Shown here one piece after another: positions 46,259 to 54,701 of a stretch of DNA of 64,000 bases (position 1 is the stretch's first letter; the number at the start of each line of letters is the position of its first letter). The stretch lies in the NCBI RefSeq assembly GCF_000718255.1, contig NZ_JOFJ01000003.1, positions 1 to 64,000 on the forward strand, in the 5' to 3' direction. A program made the translations under genes and the position numbers. The stretch is from Spirillospora albida. Lineage in GTDB: Bacteria > Actinomycetota > Actinomycetes > Streptosporangiales > Streptosporangiaceae. The notes under the pieces are model-generated. The model ran no database searches. It was not told the DNA's origin and saw only the letters and a program-made list of their open reading frames with translations.

Positions 46259-46714
46259 TCAGGCGCCGCCCAGCTCCGCCGCCGCCATCGCGCCGAGCTC
46301 CCAGCACGCCTCCAGGTCGGCCTTGCCCGGCTCGCCCGTCACCACGACCGGCGGGCGGACGGCCCTCCACCGCAGCCCCGTCGTGATGGACTCCAGCGCC
46401 CGCAGCGCCCCCGTCGCGTCGTTGTTGCCGTGCAGGAACGCCCCGAACGGGCGGCGGACGGTCTCCTCCAGGCACGGGTAGTAGACCTGGTCGAAGAAGT
46501 GCTTCAGCGCCCCGGAGAGGTAACCGAGGTTCACCGGCGTGCCGAGGAGGTAGCCGTCCGCCTCCAGGACGTCCACGGCGGACGCCGTCAGCGCCGGGCG
46601 CGACACGACCTCCACCCCCTCGACCTCGTCGGTGGACGCGCCCGCCCGCACCGCCTCCAGCATCGCCTGGACGGACGGCGACGGCGTGTGGTGGACGATC
46701 AGCAGCCTCTTCAT
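46259..46714 (-). CDS. Flavodoxin-like/NADPH-dependent FMN reductase-family protein
   Basis: The 151-residue protein begins MKRLLIVHHTPSPSVQAML and carries YLLGTPVNLGYLSGALKHFF, the second FMN-phosphate/ring loop of the flavodoxin fold. It lies 26 bp upstream of the Dabb gene on the same strand and may be cotranscribed with it. Its substrate is unknown. Confidence 0.82.
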   Translation of the reverse strand: MKRLLIVHHTPSPSVQAMLEAVRAGASTDEVEGVEVVSRPALTASAVDVLEADGYLLGTPVNLGYLSGALKHFFDQVYYPCLEETVRRPFGAFLHGNNDATGALRALESITTGLRWRAVRPPVVVTGEPGKADLEACWELGAMAAAELGGA

Positions 46715-46968
46715 CCCCACGAGACTAACCCGCTCACGGAATCGTGGCCGGCTGCGGACGCGACCCGGAACGGTCTTCGGCGCGAACCGGCAGACCGGCG
46801 TCACAAGAAGGTATCCGGACGGCGGACGTCGGGGGGCACAGCGGCATTCACGACCGGCGGCTTCGGCCGTAGGCTGAGTGAGCGATCCACCACGAACGGC
46901 CACGATCAGGTCCGATCCGGCAAGGGGTTCCCGCGTGATCGCGCGGGGGCCCGGCGGAGGTGTCCTTC

Positions 46969-48633
46969 GTGCACACGGCTCCGGCCCCGGGCGCGCCCAA
47001 GCCCGTCTGGCCGCTCGCGCTCGCCACGGCGGCCGTCGCCCTGCTGATCGCCGTCCCGGCGCTCGCGGGCGCGCCCCGCTGGCTCGACCGGGCGGCCCTG
47101 CTCACGACAGGAGGCCCGCTCGCCCCCGCGCACGCCGTCGCGCTCGCGCTCGCCCTCGGGCTGGTGGCGCGTGGCGTGCGGCTGCGCCGCCGCGCCGCCT
47201 GGCACGGCCTCGTCGTCCTCGTCGTCCTCGGCCTGCTCGCGGTGCTCACCGGCGACGACCCGCCATGGCGCCTGCCGCCGCTGGTGGCGGCGCTGGCCGT
47301 CCTGCGCGCCTGCCGCGACCGGTTCCCGGTGCGTCCGCATCCGGAGCGGGTGCGGACGGCGGTGCGGACGTCCGCGCTGCTGCTCGCCGCGACCGTGGCG
47401 GGGTCCGTCGCGATCGGAGGGGTGTCGATCCGGTCGGCCGGACCGGACGTGGCGGCCGGTCTCGGCGCCACCGGCGCGCCCATCGACGGCGCCGCGTGGC
47501 TGCCGGAGGTCCTCGCGTTCATCGGCACGGTGGGCCTGCTGGTCCTCGTCGTCACGCTGCTCGGCCCGGACCCCGCCCCGCCGCCCGGCGGAACGGCGGA
47601 GCGTCGCCGGGTCGCGGCCCTGGTCGCGCACCCGGGCTCCGACACCCTCGCCCCGTTCGCGCTGCGCCGCGACAAGACGTACGTGTTCGCGCCGGGCGGG
47701 CGGGCCGCGATCGGCTACCGCGTCCTGTTCGGCGTGGCGGTAGCGGGCGGAGACCCGGTCGGCGACCCCGAGGCGCATCCGGCGGCCGTCCGGGCGTTCC
47801 TCGACCTGTGCTCCCGCACCGGCTGGCGTCCGGCGGCGCTCGGTGCGAGCGCCGCGTCGCTGGAGGCGTGGGGGCGGGTGCGCTCGCTCGGTTTCGGCGA
47901 CGAGGTCCTGGTCCGCCCGGACCGGTTCACGCTGTCGGGACGGCAGATGCGCAACGTCCGGCAGGCGGTGCGCCGCACCCACAACTCCGGCGTCACGTCC
48001 GAGATCCTGCCGGAGCGCGACCTGCCGCCCGAGCTGCGCGACCGGCTGCAGGACGTCGCGGCCCGCTCCCTCGGCGGGGCCTCCGAGCGGGGGTTCTCGA
48101 TGAACCTGGACGAGCTGCTCACCGGCCACCACCCGGGGGCGGTCGTCGCGATCGCCTACGACGAGGGCGGGGAGCCGATCGCCTTCCAGCGGTACATGAC
48201 GGCGGGCACCGGCCTCAGCCTGGACGCGATGCGGCGTACGCCGGGCGGCCCGAACGGCGTCCACGAGCGGCTCATCGTCGAGGTCGTCGCGTACGCGGCC
48301 GAGCGGGGCCACCCCGTCGTGTCGCTGAACTTCGCGGCGTTCCGCGCCCTGCTCGACGCGGCGGACCGCAACCCGGCCGAGCGCGCCGGCTACCGGGCCC
48401 TGCACCTGCTGGACCCGCTCATCGCGGTCGAGTCGCTGTACCTGTTCAACAAGAAGTTCCGGCCGGACTACCTTCCCCGCTCGGTGCTGTTCCGGTCGCG
48501 GACGGACCTCGGCCGGCTGGCCGTCGCCCTGCTCACGCTGGAGTTCGGGCGGACGAAGGCGAGCCCCGCACGGGCCCGCGGGGCCGCCGGGGAGACGGCC
48601 GCCGAGCCGGTCCCCACTTTCGGACGGTCCTGA
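46969..48633 (+). CDS. DUF2156 (phosphatidylglycerol lysyltransferase-type) membrane protein
   Basis: The 554-residue protein has an N-terminal block of about five to six hydrophobic helices and a C-terminal GNAT-like DUF2156 domain. RGFSMNLDELLTGHH, VAIAYDEGGEPIAFQRY and YLFNKKFRPDYLPR are family blocks. It resembles the catalytic domain of MprF/LysX-type aminoacyl-phospholipid synthases but lacks an attached tRNA synthetase. Amino-acyl transfer to lipids is the best inference. The GTG at 46969 follows GGAGG; GTG 46960 is an alternative. Confidence 0.82.
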   Translation: MHTAPAPGAPKPVWPLALATAAVALLIAVPALAGAPRWLDRAALLTTGGPLAPAHAVALALALGLVARGVRLRRRAAWHGLVVLVVLGLLAVLTGDDPPWRLPPLVAALAVLRACRDRFPVRPHPERVRTAVRTSALLLAATVAGSVAIGGVSIRSAGPDVAAGLGATGAPIDGAAWLPEVLAFIGTVGLLVLVVTLLGPDPAPPPGGTAERRRVAALVAHPGSDTLAPFALRRDKTYVFAPGGRAAIGYRVLFGVAVAGGDPVGDPEAHPAAVRAFLDLCSRTGWRPAALGASAASLEAWGRVRSLGFGDEVLVRPDRFTLSGRQMRNVRQAVRRTHNSGVTSEILPERDLPPELRDRLQDVAARSLGGASERGFSMNLDELLTGHHPGAVVAIAYDEGGEPIAFQRYMTAGTGLSLDAMRRTPGGPNGVHERLIVEVVAYAAERGHPVVSLNFAAFRALLDAADRNPAERAGYRALHLLDPLIAVESLYLFNKKFRPDYLPRSVLFRSRTDLGRLAVALLTLEFGRTKASPARARGAAGETAAEPVPTFGRS

Positions 48634-48701
48634 CCCCCCATCGCCACGCGCCCGTGCCTTCGAGCATGATTCGGTGCACAGCTTCGTCGAGAGGACCCGC
48701 G

Positions 48702-49880
48702 ATGACCAGCACCGTCCAAGGGCACTGCGATCCAGCGTTCGCCGCCGTCCGCGACGTGTTCGAGGAGAACTTCGCCGAGGGACGGGAGCTCGGCGCGTCC
48801 GTCACCGTGTACGCGGGCGACCGCAAGGTCGTCGACCTGTGGGGCGGCACCGCCGACCGGCGCACCGGTCGGGAGTGGCGGGCGGACACGCCGTGCTTCG
48901 CCTTCTCCTGCACGAAGGCGGTGACGGCCGCGGCGGCGCTGCTGCTCGCCGAGCGCGGCGCGTACGACGTGGACGGCCCGGTGACGGCCTGGTGGCCGGA
49001 GTTCGGCGCCGCGGGCAAGGAGGGCGCGACCGCCGCGCACCTGCTGTCGCACCAGGCGGGACTGCCCGCGTTCGCCCGTCCGGTGCCGGCGGAGGAGGCG
49101 GCGGACGCGGCCGCGCTCGCCGCCGAGCTCGCCGCGCAGGAGCCGGAGTGGACGCCCGGCGAGGCGCACGGCTACCACGCGCTGACCTACGGCTGGCTCG
49201 CCGGGGAGATCGTGCGGCGGCTGTCCGGGCGGACCGTCGGGGCGTTCGTCCGGGACGAGTTCGCCCGCGACCTCGACCTGTGGATCGGCGCCCCCGACAC
49301 CGTCATCGACCGGGCGGCCAAGCTCACCGCGCGGCGCGGCGACGCCCCGAAGCAGGGCGGCGACTCGCCGCGGACCGTCCCGGACGACGACATGCTGCAC
49401 CGGCTCGCCGAGGCGTACTTCGACCCGCAGAGCCGGATGAACCGGGCGCTCAACAATCCGCACCCGGGCAAGGGCGGCTACAACAACCCGGTGGTGCTGC
49501 GGGCCGGCTGGCCCGGCGCGGGGATGCTCACCACGGCGCCCGCCCTCGCGGGCTTCTACCGCGACCTGGTCGCCGGACGCATCCTGCGGCCCGGCACCCT
49601 GCGGGAGGCGCTCCGGCCGCGCGTGGCCGGGCCGGACCGCACGATGCTGCTCGACAGCGCGTTCGGGCTCGGCTTCATGCGCCCGTCCCAGACGTTCTTC
49701 CTGCCCCGCCCCGCCCGCGAGACGGCGTTCGGGCACTCCGGCGCGGGCGGTTCCATCGGCGTCGGCGACCCCGATGCCCGGCTGGCCATCGCGTACCTGC
49801 CGAACCTGATGGCCGACATGGCGGCCGGCGACCTGCGCGCGTACCGGCTGGTCGAGGCCGCCTACGGGGCGCTCAGCTGA
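48702..49880 (+). CDS. Serine hydrolase of the beta-lactamase/EstB family
   Basis: The 392-residue cytoplasmic protein has the SxxK motif in FSCTKAVTAA, the Tyr motif around YHALTYGWLAGEI and HSGAGGS in place of KTG. This is the class C-like esterase pattern (EstB/LovD-type), and ester hydrolysis or transesterification is more likely than beta-lactam cleavage. The ATG follows GAGGAC. Its TGA overlaps the nfi ATG. Confidence 0.9.
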   Translation: MTSTVQGHCDPAFAAVRDVFEENFAEGRELGASVTVYAGDRKVVDLWGGTADRRTGREWRADTPCFAFSCTKAVTAAAALLLAERGAYDVDGPVTAWWPEFGAAGKEGATAAHLLSHQAGLPAFARPVPAEEAADAAALAAELAAQEPEWTPGEAHGYHALTYGWLAGEIVRRLSGRTVGAFVRDEFARDLDLWIGAPDTVIDRAAKLTARRGDAPKQGGDSPRTVPDDDMLHRLAEAYFDPQSRMNRALNNPHPGKGGYNNPVVLRAGWPGAGMLTTAPALAGFYRDLVAGRILRPGTLREALRPRVAGPDRTMLLDSAFGLGFMRPSQTFFLPRPARETAFGHSGAGGSIGVGDPDARLAIAYLPNLMADMAAGDLRAYRLVEAAYGALS

Positions 49881-50566
49881 TGGAGGTCCGTGACCTGCAC
49901 GCCTGGCCGTCCACGGCGGCCGAGGCGGAGGCCGTCCAGGACCGCCTCCGCCCGCTGCTCGACCTCGGGACACTCGGGCCGGCGGAGCCGCGCACGGTCG
50001 CGGGGCTGGACGTGTCCTACGCGGGCGACGGCGGCGGCACCGGTACGCGCCTCACCGCGGCGGTGGTCGTCCTGGACGCCGCCACGCTGGAGGTCGTCGA
50101 GGAGTCGGTCGTGTCCGGGACGGCGGCGTTCCCGTACGTCCCGGGCCTGTTCGCGTTCCGGGAGCTGCCCGCCCTGGTGGCGGCGCTGCGCGCCCTGAGG
50201 ACCACGCCCGACGTGCTCGTCTGCGACGGGTACGGCGTCGCGCATCCCCGCCGGTTCGGGCTGGCGTGCCACCTCGGCGTGCTGACCGGCCTGCCGTCGA
50301 TCGGCGTCGCGAAGACCGGCTTCATCGGCACCTACGAACCACCGGGGCCGCGGCGCGGCGACGCGTCCCCGCTGACCGACGGCGGCGAGGTCGTCGGCCG
50401 GGTCCTGCGGACGCGCGACGGCGTGAAGCCCGTGTTCGTGTCCGTCGGCCACCGGGCGGACCTCGACTCCGCCTGCCGTCTCGTCCTGGATCTGGCGCCC
50501 GAGTTCCGGCTGCCGGAGACGACGCGGCGGGCCGACCGGCTGTCGCGGGCCGCCCTTGTCCGTTAA
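49880..50566 (+). CDS. nfi: Endonuclease V (deoxyinosine 3' endonuclease)
   Basis: The 228-residue DNA repair nuclease cuts near deoxyinosine. Asp44 in VAGLDVSYAG, Glu in AFRELP and Asp/His in VLVCDGYGVAHPRRFG form the metal and DNA-binding centre, and PSIGVAKTGFIG follows. The start overlaps the serine hydrolase stop as TGATG, so the two are cotranscribed. Confidence 0.94.
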   Translation: MEVRDLHAWPSTAAEAEAVQDRLRPLLDLGTLGPAEPRTVAGLDVSYAGDGGGTGTRLTAAVVVLDAATLEVVEESVVSGTAAFPYVPGLFAFRELPALVAALRALRTTPDVLVCDGYGVAHPRRFGLACHLGVLTGLPSIGVAKTGFIGTYEPPGPRRGDASPLTDGGEVVGRVLRTRDGVKPVFVSVGHRADLDSACRLVLDLAPEFRLPETTRRADRLSRAALVR

Positions 50567-50588
50567 ACCAAGCGTGCGCTAGCTTGGT
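50567..50588 (+). promoter_or_regulatory. Operator dyad over the SDR promoter
   Basis: ACCAAGC and GCTTGGT flank eight bases. The right arm overlaps a possible -10 (TAGCTT, 50580) paired with TTGTCC at 50556 over 18 bp. The site is 22 bp before the SDR ATG, so repressor binding would block initiation. Confidence 0.65.
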
Positions 50589-50609
50589 CGCGCAGCGGAA
50601 GGAGCATCG

Positions 50610-51371
50610 ATGGGGCAGCTCGACGGCAAGGTGGCGCTGATCACCGGCGGCGCGCGCGGCATGGGCAAGTCCCATGTGCGGCGCTTCGTCGCGGAGGGCG
50701 CGAAGGTCGTCTTCGGCGACGTCCTGACGGAGGACGGCGAGAAGCTCGCCGCCGACCTCGGGGACGACGTCCGGTTCGTCCGGATGGACGTCACGGACCC
50801 CGACGACTGGGCCACCGCGGCCGACACCGCCGTGACGGTGTTCGGCACGCTGAACATCCTGGTCAACAACGCCGGGATCATGCGGCACAAGCGCATCGAG
50901 GACATGTCCCTCGACGAATGCCGGCAGGTGCTCGACGTCAACCTGGTCGGCCAGTGGATCGGCGTGAAGACCGTGATCGAGCCGATGAGGGCGGCCGGCG
51001 GCGGCTCCATCGTCAACATCTCGTCCACCGAGGGCTTCATCGGCGCGGCCGGGCTCGCCGCCTACTCCGCCAGCAAGTTCGGCGTCCGCGGCCTCACCAA
51101 GGCCGCCGCCCGCGAGCTCGGCCAGTACGGCATCCGCGTCAACTCCGTCCACCCGGGCGGCGTCCTGACCCCGATGGTGATGCAGGACGATGTCGTGAAC
51201 GCGACCGCCGCGTCCGCCGACTCGTTCATGAAGGCGCTGCCCCTCGGCCGCATGGCGAAGACCAAGGAGGTCTCCGGCGCCGTCGTCTACCTCGCGTCGG
51301 ACGACTCGTCCTACTGCACCGGCACCGAGGTCCTCGTCGACGGCGGCCTCGTCACCGGCGGGGGTTTCTGA
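50610..51371 (+). CDS. Short-chain dehydrogenase, 3-alpha/20-beta-hydroxysteroid type
   Basis: The 253-residue enzyme has the cofactor motif TGGARGMGKSH, NNAGI, the catalytic Ser in VNISSTEG and YSASK. DVLTEDGEKLAADLG and the overall pattern resemble bacterial 20-beta-hydroxysteroid dehydrogenase (FabG3-type). Asp in the FGDV segment predicts NAD(H) preference. GGAAGGAG precedes the ATG. Link to the KstR2-like regulator is possible but unproven. Confidence 0.88.
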   Translation: MGQLDGKVALITGGARGMGKSHVRRFVAEGAKVVFGDVLTEDGEKLAADLGDDVRFVRMDVTDPDDWATAADTAVTVFGTLNILVNNAGIMRHKRIEDMSLDECRQVLDVNLVGQWIGVKTVIEPMRAAGGGSIVNISSTEGFIGAAGLAAYSASKFGVRGLTKAAARELGQYGIRVNSVHPGGVLTPMVMQDDVVNATAASADSFMKALPLGRMAKTKEVSGAVVYLASDDSSYCTGTEVLVDGGLVTGGGF

Positions 51372-51419
51372 GCGGACGCGGCGGGCCGCCGGTGTGGGGG
51401 GGGACGGCCCGCCGCGCGT

Positions 51420-52799
51420 TCACGCGGGCCGCCGGGCCGTCCAGCCCTCGACGGCCTCCAGCTCGGCGGCCAGGGAGATGAGGGTCGCCTCGTCCGAGTC
51501 GTGGCCCAGCAGCTGCGCGCCGACCGGCAGCCCGCTCCTGGTGAACCCGGCGGGCACGTTCACGCCGGGCCATCCGAGGACGTTCCACGTCCACGCGTAG
51601 GGGCACGCCGCCGCGACACCGGACTGCGTCCTGTGGTAGCCGGCCCCGTCGAACGCCCCCACCTTCAGGGGCGGCTGAGCCGTGGTCGGCGTGAGCACCA
51701 CGTCCGCGTACCGGAAGACGCGCCCCACCTTCCGGTGCAGATACGGGTCCATGCGCTTCGCGAGCGGCAGCAGCCGCTTCCCGACGATCCGCCCGATCTT
51801 CGCCTCGATCTCCGTCCGCGCCTCCGGCCGGGGGTTCGGCATGGAGTCGAGCCAGTCGGCGACCCCGGCGGTCCCGCGCGGAATCAGCCCGAGCCCCACC
51901 GGCCCGTAGTCGGGGTCGGCGGGGAAGACCTTGTGGCCGAGCTCGCCGAGCCGGCGCGCGAGCCGCTGGACGGCCGCCCGGATCTCCGGGTCGAGCCTCC
52001 CGCTCACCCCGAACGCCGTCCGGAACGACACCGCGATCCGCAGCCGCCGCGGCGGCGTCCGGGCGGCCTCCGCGAAGGAGCGCACCGGCGCCTCCAACTG
52101 GTAGACGTCCTCCGGATGGCTCCCCGTCAGGACGTCCAGCAGCAGCGCCGCATCCTGGACGGACCGCGCCAGCGGCCCCCACACGGTGATCCCGTTGAAC
52201 GGGTCGGTCTGCGGATACCCCGACACGCGCCCCCGCTGCGGCTTGATCCCCACAAGGTTCGTCCAGGCCGCGGGGATCCGGATGGACCCGGCCCCGTCCG
52301 ACCCGACCGCCGCCGCGACCATCCCGCCCGCCACGGCGGCCGCCGACCCCCCGGACGAACCGCCCGGCGTGTAGTCGGGATTCCACGGATTGCGAGCGCA
52401 CCCGTACTCGGGCGACTCGCTGAACGGCCACAACCCGATCTCGCACGTCGTCGTCTTCCCCACGATGATCGCGCCGGCCGCCCGCAGCCGCCGCACGATC
52501 TCCGCGTCCGCGACCGCGGGCCGGTGGTCTCCCCCGACGGCGAACGGCGTGGTCTCGCCCGCCAGATCGGTGTCGTCCTTGATGGCGACCGGCACCCCTA
52601 GCAGGGGCAGGCGCTCCCCCTCCGCCAGCCGCTTGTCCGCCCGCAGCGCCTCGCTCGCCGCCGCCTCGGCCCGCACCACGCGGAACGCCCCGAGGTCCTC
52701 CTGCGCCGTGATGCGCTTCAGGGTGTGGTCCACCAGTTCGCTGGACGACACGTCCCCCCGCGCGAGCGCGTCCGCCTGCTCCGCCAGCCCCAGATCCAC
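51420..52799 (-). CDS. Amidase signature-family hydrolase
   Basis: The 459-residue amidase has the catalytic Lys in PVAIKDDTD, the cis-Ser/Ser pair in GGSSGGSAAAVAGG and GSDGAGSIRIPAA. The GTG at 52799 is chosen because GGAGG stands 5 bp upstream; the longer frame would translate through the palindrome at 52808-52839. The substrate is unknown. It is divergent from the TetR gene and very probably controlled by it. Confidence 0.9.
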   Translation of the reverse strand: MDLGLAEQADALARGDVSSSELVDHTLKRITAQEDLGAFRVVRAEAAASEALRADKRLAEGERLPLLGVPVAIKDDTDLAGETTPFAVGGDHRPAVADAEIVRRLRAAGAIIVGKTTTCEIGLWPFSESPEYGCARNPWNPDYTPGGSSGGSAAAVAGGMVAAAVGSDGAGSIRIPAAWTNLVGIKPQRGRVSGYPQTDPFNGITVWGPLARSVQDAALLLDVLTGSHPEDVYQLEAPVRSFAEAARTPPRRLRIAVSFRTAFGVSGRLDPEIRAAVQRLARRLGELGHKVFPADPDYGPVGLGLIPRGTAGVADWLDSMPNPRPEARTEIEAKIGRIVGKRLLPLAKRMDPYLHRKVGRVFRYADVVLTPTTAQPPLKVGAFDGAGYHRTQSGVAAACPYAWTWNVLGWPGVNVPAGFTRSGLPVGAQLLGHDSDEATLISLAAELEAVEGWTARRPA

Positions 52800-52807
52800 C
52801 GCCACCT

Positions 52808-52839
52808 CCGCTATCGTTCGTTCGAACGAACGATAGCGG
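52808..52839. promoter_or_regulatory. Perfect 32-bp palindromic operator between amidase and TetR genes
   Basis: CCGCTATCGTTCGTTC is followed directly by its reverse complement. The core repeats CGTTCGTTCGAACGAACG. It overlaps the amidase ribosome-binding site and lies 31 bp before the TetR ATG, so both genes should be repressed from it. Confidence 0.85.
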
Positions 52840-52870
52840 GCACGCCCGCCGTACGGAAGACTGGGCACCG

Positions 52871-53431
52871 ATGAGCGCTCGCGACGAGATGATCAAAGCC
52901 ACCCTCCGCCTCATCGGCGAGCAGGGCATCGGCGCCGTGACCAACCGCGCCGTGGCCCGCGAGGCGGGGGTCTCCCTCGGCTCGCTGACCTACCATTTCC
53001 CGAGCCAGAGCGACCTGCTCCGCGAGTCCCTCCGCACGTTCGTCGACGCGGAGATCGACCGCATCACGACCTACGCCGAGTCACTCCGCGACGCGGGCCT
53101 CGACCCCGTCGAGGCCGCCGACCTGGTGGAGAAGGCGGTGGCCGAGTTCGCCTACGGCCCCGAGCAGACGGCGAACCTCGAACTCCACCTCCACGCCGCC
53201 CGCGAACCCGGCCTCCGCGCCACCTCGGCCCGCTCCGTGGAGGCCTACGACCGCCTCGCCACCGCGATCCTCACCGCCCTGGGCGTCCCCGACGCCGAGA
53301 CCCACGCCCCCGCGATCGTCGCGATGCTCTACGGCCTGGCGATCCGCCGCCTCGCGACCGGCGACACGACGGCCGCCGGCACCGCCGACGCCTTCCGCCT
53401 GCTCCTCCTCGGCGCCCTGCCCCGCTCCTGA
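52871..53431 (+). CDS. TetR-family repressor of the amidase gene
   Basis: The 186-residue regulator has the helix-turn-helix VTNRAVAREAGVSLGSLTYH and an Ala/Leu-rich ligand domain with AYGPEQTANLELHLHAAREP. Its position next to the 32-bp palindrome supports local control of the amidase and of itself. The inducer is unknown, perhaps an amide. Confidence 0.9.
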   Translation: MSARDEMIKATLRLIGEQGIGAVTNRAVAREAGVSLGSLTYHFPSQSDLLRESLRTFVDAEIDRITTYAESLRDAGLDPVEAADLVEKAVAEFAYGPEQTANLELHLHAAREPGLRATSARSVEAYDRLATAILTALGVPDAETHAPAIVAMLYGLAIRRLATGDTTAAGTADAFRLLLLGALPRS

Positions 53432-53439
53432 AAAGGCTT

Positions 53440-53486
53440 CTGGCCCGCACGGCCCCAGAGCGGGGTTAGGGGGCCGTGCGGGCCAG
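53440..53486 (+). terminator. Terminator hairpin after the TetR gene
   Basis: A perfect 17-bp stem (CTGGCCCGCACGGCCCC and complement) with a 13-nt loop lies 8 bp after the stop. I see nothing else in 53487-53744. Confidence 0.83.
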
Positions 53487-53744
53487 GAACCTGTCTCAAT
53501 CAGGAACCTCAGTCGGAACCTCAGCCGACGTTCGCTCTGCTCTCCGCCTGTACACCTCCGCCGTAGCTTCGTTGTGACACGTGTAACGCTAAGCCGCCCG
53601 ACCCGCCCCAAGAACCCCTTTAAGCCTCACTTAGGGATGGGCTGAGCAAGCCTTATCCAGTCGTGGTTCGCGGGGGCCGCACATCTGTGCGTTGACGGCC
53701 GGTTACGTGCAGAAATGAGGGAAGAGCACCGAAAAGGCCCGGCC

Positions 53745-54107
53745 TTACCAGCTGCTGGAGGAGCTGTCGCTGGAGGACGACGAGCTGCTGCTGTCGCTGC
53801 TGGACGAGCTGGAGCTGTCGCTGGACGACGAGTGGCCGCTGTCGCTGGACGAGTGGTCGCCGTACCAGGCGTCGCCGCCGGTGTAGCCGCCGTGGTCGTG
53901 CATGTACGGGCCGCCGCCGGAGTTGTGGTGGTACGTGGAGGGGCTCGTGTTGTAGCCGGAGCCGTGGGCCGTCGGGTCGCCGGCGACGCCGTGGAAGGTC
54001 TGGCGGTACGCGGCGGACTGCACGCTCCTCACCCAGCAGATGATCACGACTGCCGGGATGACCGCGCAGAAGGTGATCACGGCCGCGATCAGGAGGGCCA
54101 CGCTCAT
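53745..54107 (-). CDS. Small membrane protein with a serine-rich tail
   Basis: The 120-residue product has one N-terminal helix (MSVALLIAAVITFCAVIPAV), a His/Gly/Tyr-rich middle and a final 30 residues almost entirely Ser and Asp that end in Trp. The DNA of the tail is a run of near-trinucleotide repeats. AAAGGGGA precedes the ATG at 54107. The family is not recognised, though similar TM-plus-low-complexity proteins occur in actinomycetes. Confidence 0.68.
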   Translation of the reverse strand: MSVALLIAAVITFCAVIPAVVIICWVRSVQSAAYRQTFHGVAGDPTAHGSGYNTSPSTYHHNSGGGPYMHDHGGYTGGDAWYGDHSSSDSGHSSSSDSSSSSSSDSSSSSSSSDSSSSSW

Positions 54108-54178
54108 CACCGATCCCCTTTCTCTCCTTTGCCCTCTTTCGATACTCGGAAGGGGCTTCGGGTTCGGGGCGGCGGGCG

Positions 54179-54676
54179 TCAGTAGTGGACGCGGATCAGC
54201 ATCTTGTGGCGTTTCGCCAGGCGGGCGGCGGCGCAGAGGTCCTTCGCCAGGCGGACCACATCGGGGTCGCCTTCCCGGTCGGTGATGTCGCGGGTGCTGC
54301 CGATGAGGTAGTCGAGGTGGCCGACGAACCAGGACGTGCCCGACTCGGTCGTGAAGCGAGGGTTGAAGGCGTAGGGGGCGAACACGTCGTAGCCGTCGAT
54401 GAGGCGGTCGAAGAGGTCGTAGGTGCCGTCGCCTTGGGAGAGCCTGTCGATGCGGGCGCGCGTCCGGGGGTCGGGTTCGACCGTGGTGACCAGGTGGAGG
54501 GTGCCGTCCTCGTCGCGGACGCGGCGGAACGTGAGGCGGTCGTCGCCGTTCATGATGGCGAGGGTGCGCCGGCCGTAGAGGTTCGCCTCGACGAATTCCC
54601 GCCACTCCTCCACCAGTTCTTCCGTGGTGGTGTTGTAGCGCGCGGGGCTTTCGACGATCCCCCAGGTGACTCCCAT
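54179..54676 (-). CDS. Hypothetical protein
   Basis: The 165-residue soluble protein (TTTEELVEEWREFVEANLYG, SWFVGHLDYLIGSTRDITD) has a good coding pattern, balanced composition and no membrane segment. I do not recognise it. It lies 71 bp upstream of the Ser-rich membrane protein gene and may share its transcript. Confidence 0.68.
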   Translation of the reverse strand: MGVTWGIVESPARYNTTTEELVEEWREFVEANLYGRRTLAIMNGDDRLTFRRVRDEDGTLHLVTTVEPDPRTRARIDRLSQGDGTYDLFDRLIDGYDVFAPYAFNPRFTTESGTSWFVGHLDYLIGSTRDITDREGDPDVVRLAKDLCAAARLAKRHKMLIRVHY

Positions 54677-54701
54677 GGCGGGATCGTAGTGGCGGGGTGT
54701 G

